Source: Streptomyces sp. PCS3-D2 (lineage in GTDB: Bacteria > Actinomycetota > Actinomycetes > Streptomycetales > Streptomycetaceae). From it: 64,000 nucleotides of DNA. The notes beneath the pieces are model-generated. The model saw only the letters and a program-made list of their open reading frames with translations, was not told the origin of the DNA and did no database searches. Positions 55,315-63,992 of the stretch are shown here, one piece after another (the first letter of the stretch is position 1; each line of letters opens with the position of its first letter). Location of the stretch: the NCBI RefSeq assembly GCF_000612545.2, contig NZ_CP097800.1, positions 5,282,501 to 5,346,500 of the forward strand. Direction: 5' to 3'. The position numbers and the translations under genes were made by a program.

Positions 55315-55485
55315 CTACCTCCCCTTGCGGAGCTCGCGGCGGATCGCGCCGAGCTCGGTGGCGATGGCGATGAGCGCCCACGCTGTGGCGTGGCCGGTGC
55401 TGCCGGTCTCGGCGTTGCGTACGGCGTGGGCGATGCACTCGCGCGGTTCCGGCGGGAGCGGCGGCCGCGGGTCGGGGGTGGTCAT
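55315..55485 (-). CDS. 56-residue phage protein
   Basis: A short gene from ATG 55485, overlapping the preceding stop as TGATG. It codes for 56 aa: a proline-rich start (TTPDPRPPLPPEP) and a helix 'HATAWALIAIATELGAIRREL' with a basic end. Similar tiny proteins occur beside connector genes in Streptomyces phages. Function unknown. Confidence 0.5.
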   Translation of the reverse strand: MTTPDPRPPLPPEPRECIAHAVRNAETGSTGHATAWALIAIATELGAIRRELRKGR

Positions 55486-55820
55486 CAGGTGCCCAGTTCG
55501 AAGGCGCCGACGGTGAGGCTGGTGACGGCGCTGTAGGTGATGGCGGCGCGGCCGTTGGCGCCGGCGAACGCCCGGGAGAGCGGGATGATCGAGGTCTTCC
55601 CGGCGGCGACGACCACGGCGGCGTCGTCGATGTCGAGGCCGGAGACGGTTCCGGGGGTGGCGAGGGTGGCGGTGATGGATCCGCCGGATCCGTTGGCGAC
55701 GACGAGGAACCGGCCCGTTCCGGTGGGCGCGGTGTCCCCGCCGGCCTCGGCCGCGGTCAGGTTGTCGGTCAGGGATGCGCCGCCGTCGACGGGCAGCGCG
55801 TGCAGGCTCAGAGCAGCCAT
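55485..55820 (-). CDS. Small beta-rich structural protein
   Basis: Codes for 111 aa from ATG 55820. Regular beta pattern: 'GRFLVVANGSGGSITATLATPG', 'DDAAVVVAAGKTSIIPLS' and 'ITYSAVTSLTVGAFELGT'. Such immunoglobulin-like or decoration-like proteins are found at this place in actinophages. Probably on the particle surface or at the neck; not proven. Confidence 0.6.
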   Translation of the reverse strand: MAALSLHALPVDGGASLTDNLTAAEAGGDTAPTGTGRFLVVANGSGGSITATLATPGTVSGLDIDDAAVVVAAGKTSIIPLSRAFAGANGRAAITYSAVTSLTVGAFELGT

Positions 55821-55822
55821 GA

Positions 55823-56152
55823 TCAGGTTCCTTCGGGTTCGATGAGCTTGCACTCGGCCCGCCGGTAGCGGGTGGAGGAGGGCTCGGCGACGGCCAGCAC
55901 TTTGAGGACCTGGCCGCGGCCGCGGAGCTCGTCGCCGCGGGCGACGTCGGCGGACGGGAGCAGGTACACGGTGTGGGTGTGTTCGGCGCCGGCCTGCATG
56001 GCCAGAGTCCGCTCGGCGGCGCTGGGCTGGTCGACCTTGGCGCGGACGTCGTCGTCCTGGCGGACGAGGGTGACGTCCTGGCCGCCGATGTCGTCGGCGG
56101 TGGTGTGCGGGCGCCACACCTGCAGGCCGCGGTTGAGCCAGCGGCTGATCAT
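55823..56152 (-). CDS. Head-tail adaptor or closure protein
   Basis: Codes for 109 aa from ATG 56152 (ATGA overlap). Contains 'SRWLNRGLQVWRPHTTADDIGG' and 'MQAGAEHTHTVYLLPSADVARGD', with a beta-barrel pattern (RGRGQVLKVLAVAEP) typical of head-closure proteins. It follows the connector gene directly. Confidence 0.72.
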   Translation of the reverse strand: MISRWLNRGLQVWRPHTTADDIGGQDVTLVRQDDDVRAKVDQPSAAERTLAMQAGAEHTHTVYLLPSADVARGDELRGRGQVLKVLAVAEPSSTRYRRAECKLIEPEGT

Positions 56153-56730
56153 GTCCGGGCCCGGTAGGCGGCGATGGTCCGCAGCTCGGCCTTGGTCAGT
56201 TCCATGCCGAGGAGCTCGGCGGCGAAGCTGCGGGAGTGGTCGCCGAGCGACTCGGAGGCGAGGAGCTCGGGGTTGGTCCAGCCAGCCGCGGCCAGTCGCA
56301 GCTCGATCCGTTTCAGCCCGGTCGGCATAACGAGGAAACCGGCGGTGTAGGTGACCTCGACGACCTGGTCCCCGGACGGCCAGCAGGCGCCGCGGCGGGT
56401 GAGGATCCCGGACGCCGACCACGTGTAGTCGGCGGCCGGGCCGTGCGTGAGCTCCTCGCCGTCCTCGGTGACCGTGTGCACGGCGGTGACCGGCCACCGG
56501 GGCAGGACCAGCCGGGGGGATCGTGCCGCGGACTGGTACGGGGAGGAGTCGACGGTGGGGCCGTCGAGGACGACGGTGTCGGTGGAAGACTCCAGGAGCT
56601 GGCCGGCCTCCTCCTCGATGACGCCCCGGGCGAGGCCGAGGAGGAGTTCGGCGGTGGCTGTCTCGTCGTCGGTGAAGGCCTCCGGCAGGCGCAGCCACGC
56701 CCGCAGGTCGGCGGCCGTGGCTCCGGCCAT
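56149..56730 (-). CDS. Head-tail connector protein, HK97 gp6-like
   Basis: Codes for 193 aa from ATG 56730. A helical start 'AADLRAWLRLPEAFTDDETATAELL' and 'ARGVIEEEAGQLLESS', then a beta region (TVTEDGEELTHGPAADYTW) and an end rich in helices. This helical-plus-beta make-up is that of gp6/gp15-type connectors, which bind the portal. It lies between capsid and closure genes, as expected. Confidence 0.8.
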   Translation of the reverse strand: MAGATAADLRAWLRLPEAFTDDETATAELLLGLARGVIEEEAGQLLESSTDTVVLDGPTVDSSPYQSAARSPRLVLPRWPVTAVHTVTEDGEELTHGPAADYTWSASGILTRRGACWPSGDQVVEVTYTAGFLVMPTGLKRIELRLAAAGWTNPELLASESLGDHSRSFAAELLGMELTKAELRTIAAYRART

Positions 56731-57047
56731 CAGGCGTCGGCCTCTGCCCCGCGGGCCGCCTCGACAGCGGCCATGACGGCGGCCAGGACCTCGGCCTTGG
56801 TCTTGGCGCCGCTGAGGTCGATGCCGTGCTCGGCCGCGTACGCCTGCAACTCGGCCGCGGTCATCTTCTCCACCGGCTTCTCCACCGGCTCCTCGGCCGG
56901 CGCCTTGCGGCGGGGCTCGTCGGCGTAGACGCCGAACCCGCCGTCGACGAGACGGGCAGCCTCCTGCGCCTCGAACTCGGCGGTCTGCCCGGCCGCCACC
57001 GACCGCTCGGGGCCCGCGTACAGGGTGTGCAGGGTGACGCGTCGCAT
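56730..57047 (-). CDS. Phage protein with SAP/Rho-N-like C-terminal motif
   Basis: Codes for 105 aa from ATG 57047 (RRVTLHTLYAGPERSVAAG). The C-terminal part 'MTAAELQAYAAEHGIDLSG' followed by 'AKTKAEVLAAV' is a SAP- or Rho-N-like helix-extended-helix that can bind nucleic acid or proteins, preceded by a proline- and glutamate-rich linker. Common in the head region of actinophages. Role unknown. Confidence 0.7.
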   Translation of the reverse strand: MRRVTLHTLYAGPERSVAAGQTAEFEAQEAARLVDGGFGVYADEPRRKAPAEEPVEKPVEKMTAAELQAYAAEHGIDLSGAKTKAEVLAAVMAAVEAARGAEADA

Positions 57048-57060
57048 ACCCGGGCCGCCT

Positions 57061-57465
57061 CTACTTCGGGGCCTTGCGCGGGCTGCCGCGCAGGACCAGG
57101 CCGGTGCAGGGCAGCGTCGGCGTCGAGGTACCGCCGACGGCTTCGATGGTGACGCGCAGGTACCGCTTGCGGCCCCGGTAGCCGACCTTGTAGACGGCCT
57201 CGTCGTTGGCGTCGGTGATGACGGGCTCGGTGCCGTCGAGGTCGGCGTCCGCCACGGCGGTGAAGTCACCGGAGGTGGTGGTGTCGGACTCCTGCACCTC
57301 GAAGGTGAAGGACGGGGAGGTGCCCGTCGCGGTGCCCGCGTCGATGACGACGGTGGCGCTGCCGTAGCCCGTCAGGTCGACGGCCGCGCCGTCGGCGGCC
57401 GCGGTCCGCGCGGCGGGTGCCAGTGACTGCGCCACCGACACGTTGTTCTTCAGGTCCCGGCTCAT
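57061..57465 (-). CDS. Beta-rich head-region protein
   Basis: Codes for 134 aa from ATG 57465. Beta pattern: 'YGSATVVIDAGTATG', 'PSFTFEVQESDTTTSG' and 'RKRYLRVTIEAVGG'. It directly follows the capsid gene and could decorate the capsid. I cannot assign a family. Confidence 0.65.
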   Translation of the reverse strand: MSRDLKNNVSVAQSLAPAARTAAADGAAVDLTGYGSATVVIDAGTATGTSPSFTFEVQESDTTTSGDFTAVADADLDGTEPVITDANDEAVYKVGYRGRKRYLRVTIEAVGGTSTPTLPCTGLVLRGSPRKAPK

Positions 57466-57508
57466 GCCGATGCCCTTTCTGCTGGAGGGATGGAGGTGGG
57501 CGCGCCAG

Positions 57509-58699
57509 TCAGTTGGCGCACTTGACCCGGACGAAGGCCTCTTCCAGGACCGGCATGGCGTCGAGCTCCTGGCGGCCGATGAACCCGATCTGGTCGGTCT
57601 CGGCGTACAGCTCGTTCAGCCGCTGGATCTCCAGGCCGAGGGCCTCGGCGATCCAGTAGTAGGAGAAGTCGGCGATCATGCCGCCGTACAGGCCGTCGGT
57701 GAACGTGTTCGGCGCCCACTCCGAGATGACGTACGGCACGTCGAGGATGGTGTCCGGGCGGTCCGAGGCGAGCCCGGGCTGCCACACGTACTGCTCGTCT
57801 GTCGTCGTCTTCAGCTTGCGGATCGCCTTGAGGCCGTCGCGGTGGAACAGCCACCGCGCCGCGTTCCAGTACCCGGCCTTGAGCGTGTACTTGGCGTCGA
57901 TCAGGCCGTTGGCGGTGAACCCGGTCGCGGACCCGGAGTTGACATCCCGGCCGGTGGAGATGCCGTCGCTGCTGGCGGTAAAAAGGCCCAGCGGCTTCTT
58001 GTTGCCGTCGCCGGTCATGTACGCCTTCTCCTGCGTCACGCCGAACTTGTAGGCCATGCGGTCGCGGACGATGTCCTCGGCCTTGCCGGTCGTCAGCCGC
58101 ATCAGCTTGCGGGAGACCTTCACCCGCTTGGCGAGCGGGTTCGGGTCGAGCTCGCGCCGGCCGAAACGCAGGCTGTCGTCCTGGCTGCCGGTGCCGACCT
58201 CGGTGGTCCACTCGGCGTCGCTCAGGTCGGTGTCCAGGGTGGGCACGCCGAGGGACTCGGCCATGCGCAGCTGCCGGATGGTGGCCAGGCCGCGCAGCGG
58301 GACGGCGTCGTCGACGCGCTGGATGAGCTGGTTGACCCACTCCATCGGCGGGAGGAGGTAGCCGCCCTCGGGGTCGTTGCCCGCGTTGAGCGCGCGCGCC
58401 TGCGCCGGGGTGAGGGCGGTGCGGCCGCCGAGGAAGTAGGCGCGCAGCGCGCCCATCGCCTCCGCGTCGCCGGTGCCCGGCTCGGGCTCCTGGCGGGCGC
58501 CCTCCTGCCGGTCCTCCTCGCGCAGCCGCACGGCGCGCTCGATGGTGGCGTCGAGCTGGTCGCGCTCCTCGAGGAGGTTGTCGAACGCGGTCTCCTCCTC
58601 GACGGTCATGTTGCGGGAGGCGGCGGTGGCCGCGTCCATGATGGCCGCGGCATCGGCGCCGAGCTTGGTGCGCTTGGCGCGCAGTTCCCTGATGTTCAC
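57509..58699 (-). CDS. HK97-type major capsid protein
   Basis: Codes for 396 aa. The first 75 residues are a coiled-coil scaffold (delta) domain (VEEETAFDNLLEERDQLDATI), followed by the HK97 fold: 'NDPEGGYLLPPMEWVNQL', 'KVSRKLMRLTTGKAEDIV', 'FLHRD-like LFHRDGLKAIRKL' and 'YWIAEALGLEIQRLNELYA'. The protease encoded upstream removes the delta domain during maturation. Forms the shell of prophage 2. Confidence 0.93.
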   Translation of the reverse strand: MNIRELRAKRTKLGADAAAIMDAATAASRNMTVEEETAFDNLLEERDQLDATIERAVRLREEDRQEGARQEPEPGTGDAEAMGALRAYFLGGRTALTPAQARALNAGNDPEGGYLLPPMEWVNQLIQRVDDAVPLRGLATIRQLRMAESLGVPTLDTDLSDAEWTTEVGTGSQDDSLRFGRRELDPNPLAKRVKVSRKLMRLTTGKAEDIVRDRMAYKFGVTQEKAYMTGDGNKKPLGLFTASSDGISTGRDVNSGSATGFTANGLIDAKYTLKAGYWNAARWLFHRDGLKAIRKLKTTTDEQYVWQPGLASDRPDTILDVPYVISEWAPNTFTDGLYGGMIADFSYYWIAEALGLEIQRLNELYAETDQIGFIGRQELDAMPVLEEAFVRVKCAN

Positions 58700-58720
58700 G
58701 GTGTTCCTCTCGGGGTGGGG

Positions 58721-59434
58721 TCAGATGCCGGCGAGGCGGCGACGGCGCGCCGCAAGAGCCGGGTCGAAGGCGGCCGGAGCGGCCGGGGCGGGGACGGTGG
58801 TGAGGGAGCGGCCGGTGTCGTCGTCCTCGTCCTTGGCCGCGGAGTCGAGGAGCTCCTGCAGCGCGGTGATCGCGTTCTCGACGAGGCCCTTGTTCTTCTT
58901 GGACAGCACGGCGCCCGCGCGGGCGACGACGTCGGCGGGGTCGAGGCCGAGCGCGCGGGCCAGGGCGAACTCGCGGCCGGACTCGACGACGGCGTTGGGG
59001 TCCATCGGCAGGGGGACCGCGGAGACCTCGAATAGCTCCCAGCCGCGGGGCGTGCCGGAGTCGTCGACGTCCCACACGTCGAAACCGATGCTGAACGCGT
59101 TGAGGTAGCCGCCGCGGTACTTACGCTCAACCTTCCGCGCGAAGTCGTCCTCCTGGTCGAAGGAGACGTCCATCATCAGCTTCTCGCCGTCGATCCACGT
59201 CTTGTCGGAGCGGCCGATCGGCAGGCTCTCGCGGCCCCAATACTGGTGGCCGTACCCGACGACCGGGTTGGAATGGAACCGGCCTAGGTCGGCGCCCTCC
59301 ATCGTGAGGTTGAGGCCGTCGCCCTTGCGGCCGGCGGTCGCCGCGATGATCCGTAGCGGCTTCGTCTCGTCCTCGGTCTCGTCTGCCTTGTCGTCGGCGC
59401 GCAGCACGTAGCCGCGCAGGTAGTGCCGCGTCAT
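58721..59434 (-). CDS. HK97-family prohead protease
   Basis: Codes for 237 aa. Signature parts: 'NPVVGYGHQYWGRESLPIG', 'RKVERKYRGGYLNAFSIGF', and 'WELFEVSAVPLPMDPNAV', with the catalytic His and Ser in the usual places. It cleaves the capsid delta domain. The C-terminal tail is acidic and proline-rich. It lies between portal and capsid genes. Confidence 0.9.
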   Translation of the reverse strand: MTRHYLRGYVLRADDKADETEDETKPLRIIAATAGRKGDGLNLTMEGADLGRFHSNPVVGYGHQYWGRESLPIGRSDKTWIDGEKLMMDVSFDQEDDFARKVERKYRGGYLNAFSIGFDVWDVDDSGTPRGWELFEVSAVPLPMDPNAVVESGREFALARALGLDPADVVARAGAVLSKKNKGLVENAITALQELLDSAAKDEDDDTGRSLTTVPAPAAPAAFDPALAARRRRLAGI

Positions 59435-59465
59435 CTGCCCCTCCGGGGTGTCGTGGTGGTGTGGG

Positions 59466-61484
59466 TCATACGGGCACCAGCTCGCAGTCGCAGCCGGGGT
59501 GCACCGGCGGATGGAAGGTGTCCCGCTTGGCGACGAGCGCGGAGTTCTCCTCGTCGCCCTCGACTTCGTCGCCCTTGGCGACGAACGGCAGGTCGATCTC
59601 CCGGACGGTCCCGTCGAGCTTGGTGCAGTACGGGCAGTGCGCGGACCCGCGGGCGACCCACTTCACCTGGGTGACGCCGGCCGCCTTCCACGTCTCACGC
59701 GCGGCCGCGTTGGGCAGCTGGCTGGTCTCCCAGCGGGCCGTCCTCTCCGGCCGCTCCGTCTGCCACTTCTCAAGCCGATCCAGGACCCCGGCGACGATGT
59801 CCTCCGGAGTCTCCTTCGCCTGCGTGATCTTCGACAGCTGGCCGAGGCTGGAGGCGACCTGGTAGGCGACGTGGGCCAGGGTGTAGGCGCGCGCCCACAC
59901 CGACAGGTCGACGCCGTCCTCGTGCCCCACCTCGGCCGCCGCGTCCTCGGCGACGTCGCCGGCGTACGCGGTGAACAGCGGCAGCCACAACCCAGCCAGG
60001 GCCTCGGCGATCGGCCCCTCCGCCGCGTACAGGGTGCCGAGCCCGGCGAGGAACGCCGACACCGAGCGGGCCTCCCGGGCGCGCTGCGGGTCGAGGTGCT
60101 CGGCGAGCAGCGCGCCGACCTTCTCCGCCTCCAGCGCGGCGATCTTCTCGTCGCAGGCGCGGATCTTCTCGCCGTACTGCTCGGCGAGCGAGGCCCGCAC
60201 AACGCCGCCCCGGCCGGTGAGCATCCTCGCCCGCCGGAACGCGGCCCGGTCCTCGCGGGTCCGCGCGCGCCCGGCGGGGATCATGTTCATCGGGACGAGG
60301 TAGTCGTCGCCGCCTTCCACCGGGTTTTCGTTCTCCCGGTCGCGGATGTCGTTGGCGGACAGCCAGCCCCACTGACGGCCGATCGCGTAGGCCTGGTAGC
60401 GGGCGAGGGTATCGCCGCGCAGCAGCGAGTCCACCAGGTGCTCGGCGAAGTACCGCTCGCGCTCCTCGGGGAGCAGCAGCTGGGTGGTGATCGCCTGCTC
60501 CCACCGCACGATCCAGATGTTCAGCGCGCTGGTGACGTAGTCGAGCTGCTGCTGCTCGATGTTGGAGAACGTGGCCCGTTCCAGGTCCTGGATCTTGTGG
60601 GAGGGCAGCCGCAGCCAGCGGGCCAGCTCGGTCACCTGCAGCTTGCGGGTCTCCAGGAACTGCGCGGAATCGTTGGGGATGCCGACCTGCGTCCAGGTCA
60701 CGCCCTCCTCGAGGATGGCGACGCGGTGCGCCCGGTCGATCCCGGAGTGGATGTTCTCCCAGTCGGCGGCCATGCGCTTGCGGGCCTCGGGGGAGAGGTT
60801 CCCCGGGTGGGAGAGGGCGCCGCCCGGCGCCGACCCGTTGGAGAAGAACTTCGCGCCGTGGTGCTCGGTGGCCAGGCCGAGACCGATGGCGTTCGCGGCG
60901 AGCTGCACGACGTCGTACCCGCGGATCCCGTCGAAGCCGAGCCCGGCGACGTGCAGGACCTCATCCGCCATCAGCGTGGCGTTGATGCCGTTGACCTCGT
61001 CGCGGTACTGGTAGACCCGCTCGAAGGCGCCGACACCGGTGCGGCGCACGCAGATCCGCAGCCGGTCCGGGCGCAGCGGCCAAATCTCCTCGATCACCCC
61101 GGTCCGCGGGTGCGTCACCAGCTGGGCGACGCCGTTGCCCCACGTGATCGCGTGGGCCTGCAGCGTCTCGCGCAGCTGCACCGAGGACATCATCGGGTTG
61201 GGCTGGTCGTGCAGCAGGGAGTACAGCGAGTGCGCCCGGGCCCGGCTCTTGCCGCGGGGGGCGAGCCGCTCGTACAGGTGCAGGGGCAGCCCGGCGAGGT
61301 CTTCGGAGAGGACCCGCACACCGGCGAAGTACGGCGAGTACGTCAGGGCGGTGTCGTGGTCGACGCGGATGCCCGCGCTGTTAGCGGAGCCGCCGCGGAA
61401 CCAGTCCTCCACCCACTTCTCCGGGGTGGCCACCCCCGACAGCGGGCCGGCCGTGGCGCGTACGGCCTGGCGCAGGAAACCCAT
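59466..61484 (-). CDS. Portal protein fused to MuF-like minor head domain
   Basis: Codes for 672 aa, longer than a normal HK97 portal (about 400). Residues 1-400 are an HK97-type portal (YSPYFAGVRVLSEDLAGLPLHLY split by turns, 'AHAITWGNGVAQLV', 'SNGSAPGGALSHPGNLSPEA', 'LRLPSHKIQDLERATFSN'). Residues 560-672 are a Mu-F/SPP1-gp7-like domain: 'GSAHCPYCTKLDG' and 'FHPPVHPGCDCELVPV', with its cysteine and histidine signature. The middle is helical. Portal and minor head proteins are usually separate, so one protein supplies both. Confidence 0.88.
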   Translation of the reverse strand: MGFLRQAVRATAGPLSGVATPEKWVEDWFRGGSANSAGIRVDHDTALTYSPYFAGVRVLSEDLAGLPLHLYERLAPRGKSRARAHSLYSLLHDQPNPMMSSVQLRETLQAHAITWGNGVAQLVTHPRTGVIEEIWPLRPDRLRICVRRTGVGAFERVYQYRDEVNGINATLMADEVLHVAGLGFDGIRGYDVVQLAANAIGLGLATEHHGAKFFSNGSAPGGALSHPGNLSPEARKRMAADWENIHSGIDRAHRVAILEEGVTWTQVGIPNDSAQFLETRKLQVTELARWLRLPSHKIQDLERATFSNIEQQQLDYVTSALNIWIVRWEQAITTQLLLPEERERYFAEHLVDSLLRGDTLARYQAYAIGRQWGWLSANDIRDRENENPVEGGDDYLVPMNMIPAGRARTREDRAAFRRARMLTGRGGVVRASLAEQYGEKIRACDEKIAALEAEKVGALLAEHLDPQRAREARSVSAFLAGLGTLYAAEGPIAEALAGLWLPLFTAYAGDVAEDAAAEVGHEDGVDLSVWARAYTLAHVAYQVASSLGQLSKITQAKETPEDIVAGVLDRLEKWQTERPERTARWETSQLPNAAARETWKAAGVTQVKWVARGSAHCPYCTKLDGTVREIDLPFVAKGDEVEGDEENSALVAKRDTFHPPVHPGCDCELVPV

Positions 61485-61666
61485 CAGGCGCCCCCGTCCT
61501 GCTCGGCCGCCGGGGCGGGCCTGCGTTCAGCGGCGATGGCGCCGCCGAGGCCGACGGCCAGGAGCACGGCGCCGGCAACGGCGATGCCCAGCCAGGGAGC
61601 GAGGAGGAACAGGCCGCCGCCGAGCAGCGCGACGCCGGCCAGGCCGAGGACGTCCCAGCGGTCCAT
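61484..61666 (-). CDS. Two-span small membrane protein
   Basis: Codes for 60 aa from ATG 61666. Two hydrophobic segments (VLGLAGVALLGGGLFLLAP and GIAVAGAVLLAVGLGGAIA) and a short proline-rich end. Its stop overlaps the portal start as TGATG. Small membrane proteins between terminase and portal are frequent in actinophages; role unknown. Confidence 0.6.
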   Translation of the reverse strand: MDRWDVLGLAGVALLGGGLFLLAPWLGIAVAGAVLLAVGLGGAIAAERRPAPAAEQDGGA

Positions 61667-61682
61667 GGGGCCTCCGTAGGGG

Positions 61683-63494
61683 TCAGAGGGCCATGCCCTG
61701 CGATTCGTAGATGGACGGTGCGGGCATGCCGCGCATGGCGCCGTCGATGGCGAACAGCAGCGAGAGCATGCCGTCGATGCGCTTGCCGGACTTGTCACGG
61801 GCCGGCTTGACCGGCCGGATACGGTCCGGGTCGTCGCGGGGGCTCTTGCACTCGATGGCGTCGGCCATCCACTCGATGACGGGGTGGCCGTAGTGAGCCA
61901 GTTCGTGCGCCTTCATCCGGCGCATCAGCTCGGCCATCGGCGGGGTCATCCGCGTGTACGTGGTGTCGGACTCCACCATCTTCAGGCGGGTCCGCTTGGC
62001 GATCTCCTGCCGGACCGGCTCACCCGACCACTTGTCGTAGGTGATGTCGACGATCCGGTAGAGCTGGTGGTCGGTCTCGATGTCGTCGTAGATCCGGTCG
62101 TAGTCGATGGTGTCGCCGTCGGTCAGCGTCACCCATCCGTCCCGGGCCCACTCGGAGAACTTCCCGTCGGTGAAGCCGTCGAGGTGATCGGCCACCGACT
62201 CCGGCGCCCACAGCCGCCACAACACCTCCCCGTTGGGGAAGAGCAGCGACCACGCGGTCAGGTCGAGTTTCGAGGACAGGTCCAGCCCGCCCCAGCAGCG
62301 CTGTCCCTCGTGGCGGCCGGCGATCCAGCCGGGGGTCGGGGCGATCTCCCGGGCGGAGGCCACCCACAGATCCATCGGGATCCAGCGGCTGATCTGCGAG
62401 ACCCGCTGGTTCAGGCGGAACTGCATGAAGCTGTTGAGCTTGGCCAGCTTGCTCGCGGCCTCCGCGGCGTCCACCCGCAGGGCCTGGATCGCCAGGAACG
62501 TCCCCAGCGCGGGGTTGGGCCAGTACCAGTTCGCCTCGTCGAAGGGATCCAGGGAGACGGGCAGGTCGGGGCGGCCGGGGAAGAGCCGATGCAGCCGGTC
62601 CAGCTCGTCCTGCTTGCGCGGCATCTTCCGCACGTACGCGAAGTGGTGCCACGCCCGCGCCGGGTTCTCCATCACCCGGTCGGCGTCGTCGATGAAGTCG
62701 GCGCCGAAGCTCGCCTGATCGGAGGTCTCGGTCGTGATGGCCAGCATCAGCGGCTGCGTCCGGGCACCGGCGCCGGTGACCATCGCTTCCCACAGCGTGC
62801 CGTCCGGCTGCGACAGCACCTCATCGAGGATGAAGCAGTGCGGGGAGTGCCCGAGCTCGTTGTCCGCATCCGAGGTGATGACCTCGTAGTGCGAGCTCCT
62901 GGCCTCGTACACCAGCCGGCGGATGTTCTTGATGTGCTGGATCGAGCCCGCCAGGACCGGCGACTTCTTGACCATCTTGGAGCAGGGCTCGAACACCTTG
63001 CCCGCCTGGCGGGTGTTGGCGGCCGCACCGTAGACCTCGGCGGACTCCTCCCCGTCCCCGCACAGCATGTACAGCGCGATCCCCGACAGCAGGGCGCTCT
63101 TGCCGTTCTTGCGGGCCATCACGATCGTGGCCCGCGAGTAGCGGCGCACGTAACAGCCCCACTGGTCCGACCAGATCACCTCTCCGAAGAGAGGCCGGAT
63201 GATCTCGTGCTCCTGCCACGGCGCCAGCGTGAACCGGGTGTTCGCCAGCGCGCCGGCGGGGTGGACCAGGAGCTCGGCGAAGAACTTCACCACGCGGTCC
63301 GCGCGCGGCTCGCAGTAGTGCGCGCCCGACCGGGCGCACGTCTTGCCGTCGAGGGTGTACCCGCAGCGGCCGCCCTTGCGCGACGCCGGCCGCGGCCGCT
63401 TGTGGTGGTTGAACGTGAGCGTCCGGCGCCGGCCGGGCGGGCGGGCGGCGGCCTTGCTGCGGGCCGGGCGGCGGGTCGTGGTCCCGGCGGTCAT
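61683..63494 (-). CDS. terL: Terminase large subunit
   Basis: Codes for 603 aa. An N-terminal basic region has a cysteine cluster (CGYTLDGKTC, HYCEP). The ATPase has Walker A 'VMARKNGKSALL' (126-134), Walker B 'CFILDEVLSQPDG' and a coupling segment 'LMLAITTETSDQ'. The nuclease motifs are 'CWGGLDLSSKLDLTAW', 'DITYDKW' and 'KRIDGMLSLLFAIDGAMR'. It differs in type from the large terminase of prophage 1, confirming a separate phage. Confidence 0.93.
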   Translation of the reverse strand: MTAGTTTRRPARSKAAARPPGRRRTLTFNHHKRPRPASRKGGRCGYTLDGKTCARSGAHYCEPRADRVVKFFAELLVHPAGALANTRFTLAPWQEHEIIRPLFGEVIWSDQWGCYVRRYSRATIVMARKNGKSALLSGIALYMLCGDGEESAEVYGAAANTRQAGKVFEPCSKMVKKSPVLAGSIQHIKNIRRLVYEARSSHYEVITSDADNELGHSPHCFILDEVLSQPDGTLWEAMVTGAGARTQPLMLAITTETSDQASFGADFIDDADRVMENPARAWHHFAYVRKMPRKQDELDRLHRLFPGRPDLPVSLDPFDEANWYWPNPALGTFLAIQALRVDAAEAASKLAKLNSFMQFRLNQRVSQISRWIPMDLWVASAREIAPTPGWIAGRHEGQRCWGGLDLSSKLDLTAWSLLFPNGEVLWRLWAPESVADHLDGFTDGKFSEWARDGWVTLTDGDTIDYDRIYDDIETDHQLYRIVDITYDKWSGEPVRQEIAKRTRLKMVESDTTYTRMTPPMAELMRRMKAHELAHYGHPVIEWMADAIECKSPRDDPDRIRPVKPARDKSGKRIDGMLSLLFAIDGAMRGMPAPSIYESQGMAL

Positions 63495-63509
63495 CGCGCC
63501 TCCGTACGG

Positions 63510-63992
63510 TCAGGACAGGAGCCGCTCCGCTCCGGCCGGGTTGTCCTGCCCGCCGATCTTCAACTGCGCACGGTCGGAAGGGGTGAGCCCGAAGCGGGCG
63601 CCGTAGCGCTGGACCTGGGCGTCGGCGGCGTCCAGCGCCATCAGCCAGGGGGACTTGGCCAGCCGGACGCCGGTCTGCTCGCCGTTCTTGTTGAACACCG
63701 GCTGCTCCGTCACGGCGCCCTCGGTCTCGACGTGCCCGGCCGCGTCGCGCCGGCGGGCCACCGCGTCGCACCAGTTCGCGAACGCCTCGACGTCCCACGC
63801 CGTCAGCACCCCCTTGGCGGTCAGGTCATCGGCGAGGGTCTCCCACACCTCCAGGGCCGCGTCCGACAGCCAGCCCGGGGCCTCGACGCCGAGCTCGGAG
63901 GGCTGCGGCTCGTCCTTGTTGATGCGGTCCGCACGGTCGCCGTGCAGGACCCGCAGAGCGGTCGGCTTGGGAGCCGGTCCACGCCGTCCCAT
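63510..63992 (-). CDS. terS: Terminase small subunit, P27 family
   Basis: Codes for 160 aa from ATG 63992; a GTG at 63998 is also in frame. The P27-type beginning 'GRRGPAPKPTALRVLHGDRADRIN' is clear, then 'PGWLSDAALEVWETLADDL' and an end with 'RYGARFGLTPSDRAQLK'. It recognises DNA for packaging. The coding region is complete, eight bases from the window edge, and is 15 bp upstream of the large subunit. Confidence 0.88.
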   Translation of the reverse strand: MGRRGPAPKPTALRVLHGDRADRINKDEPQPSELGVEAPGWLSDAALEVWETLADDLTAKGVLTAWDVEAFANWCDAVARRRDAAGHVETEGAVTEQPVFNKNGEQTGVRLAKSPWLMALDAADAQVQRYGARFGLTPSDRAQLKIGGQDNPAGAERLLS

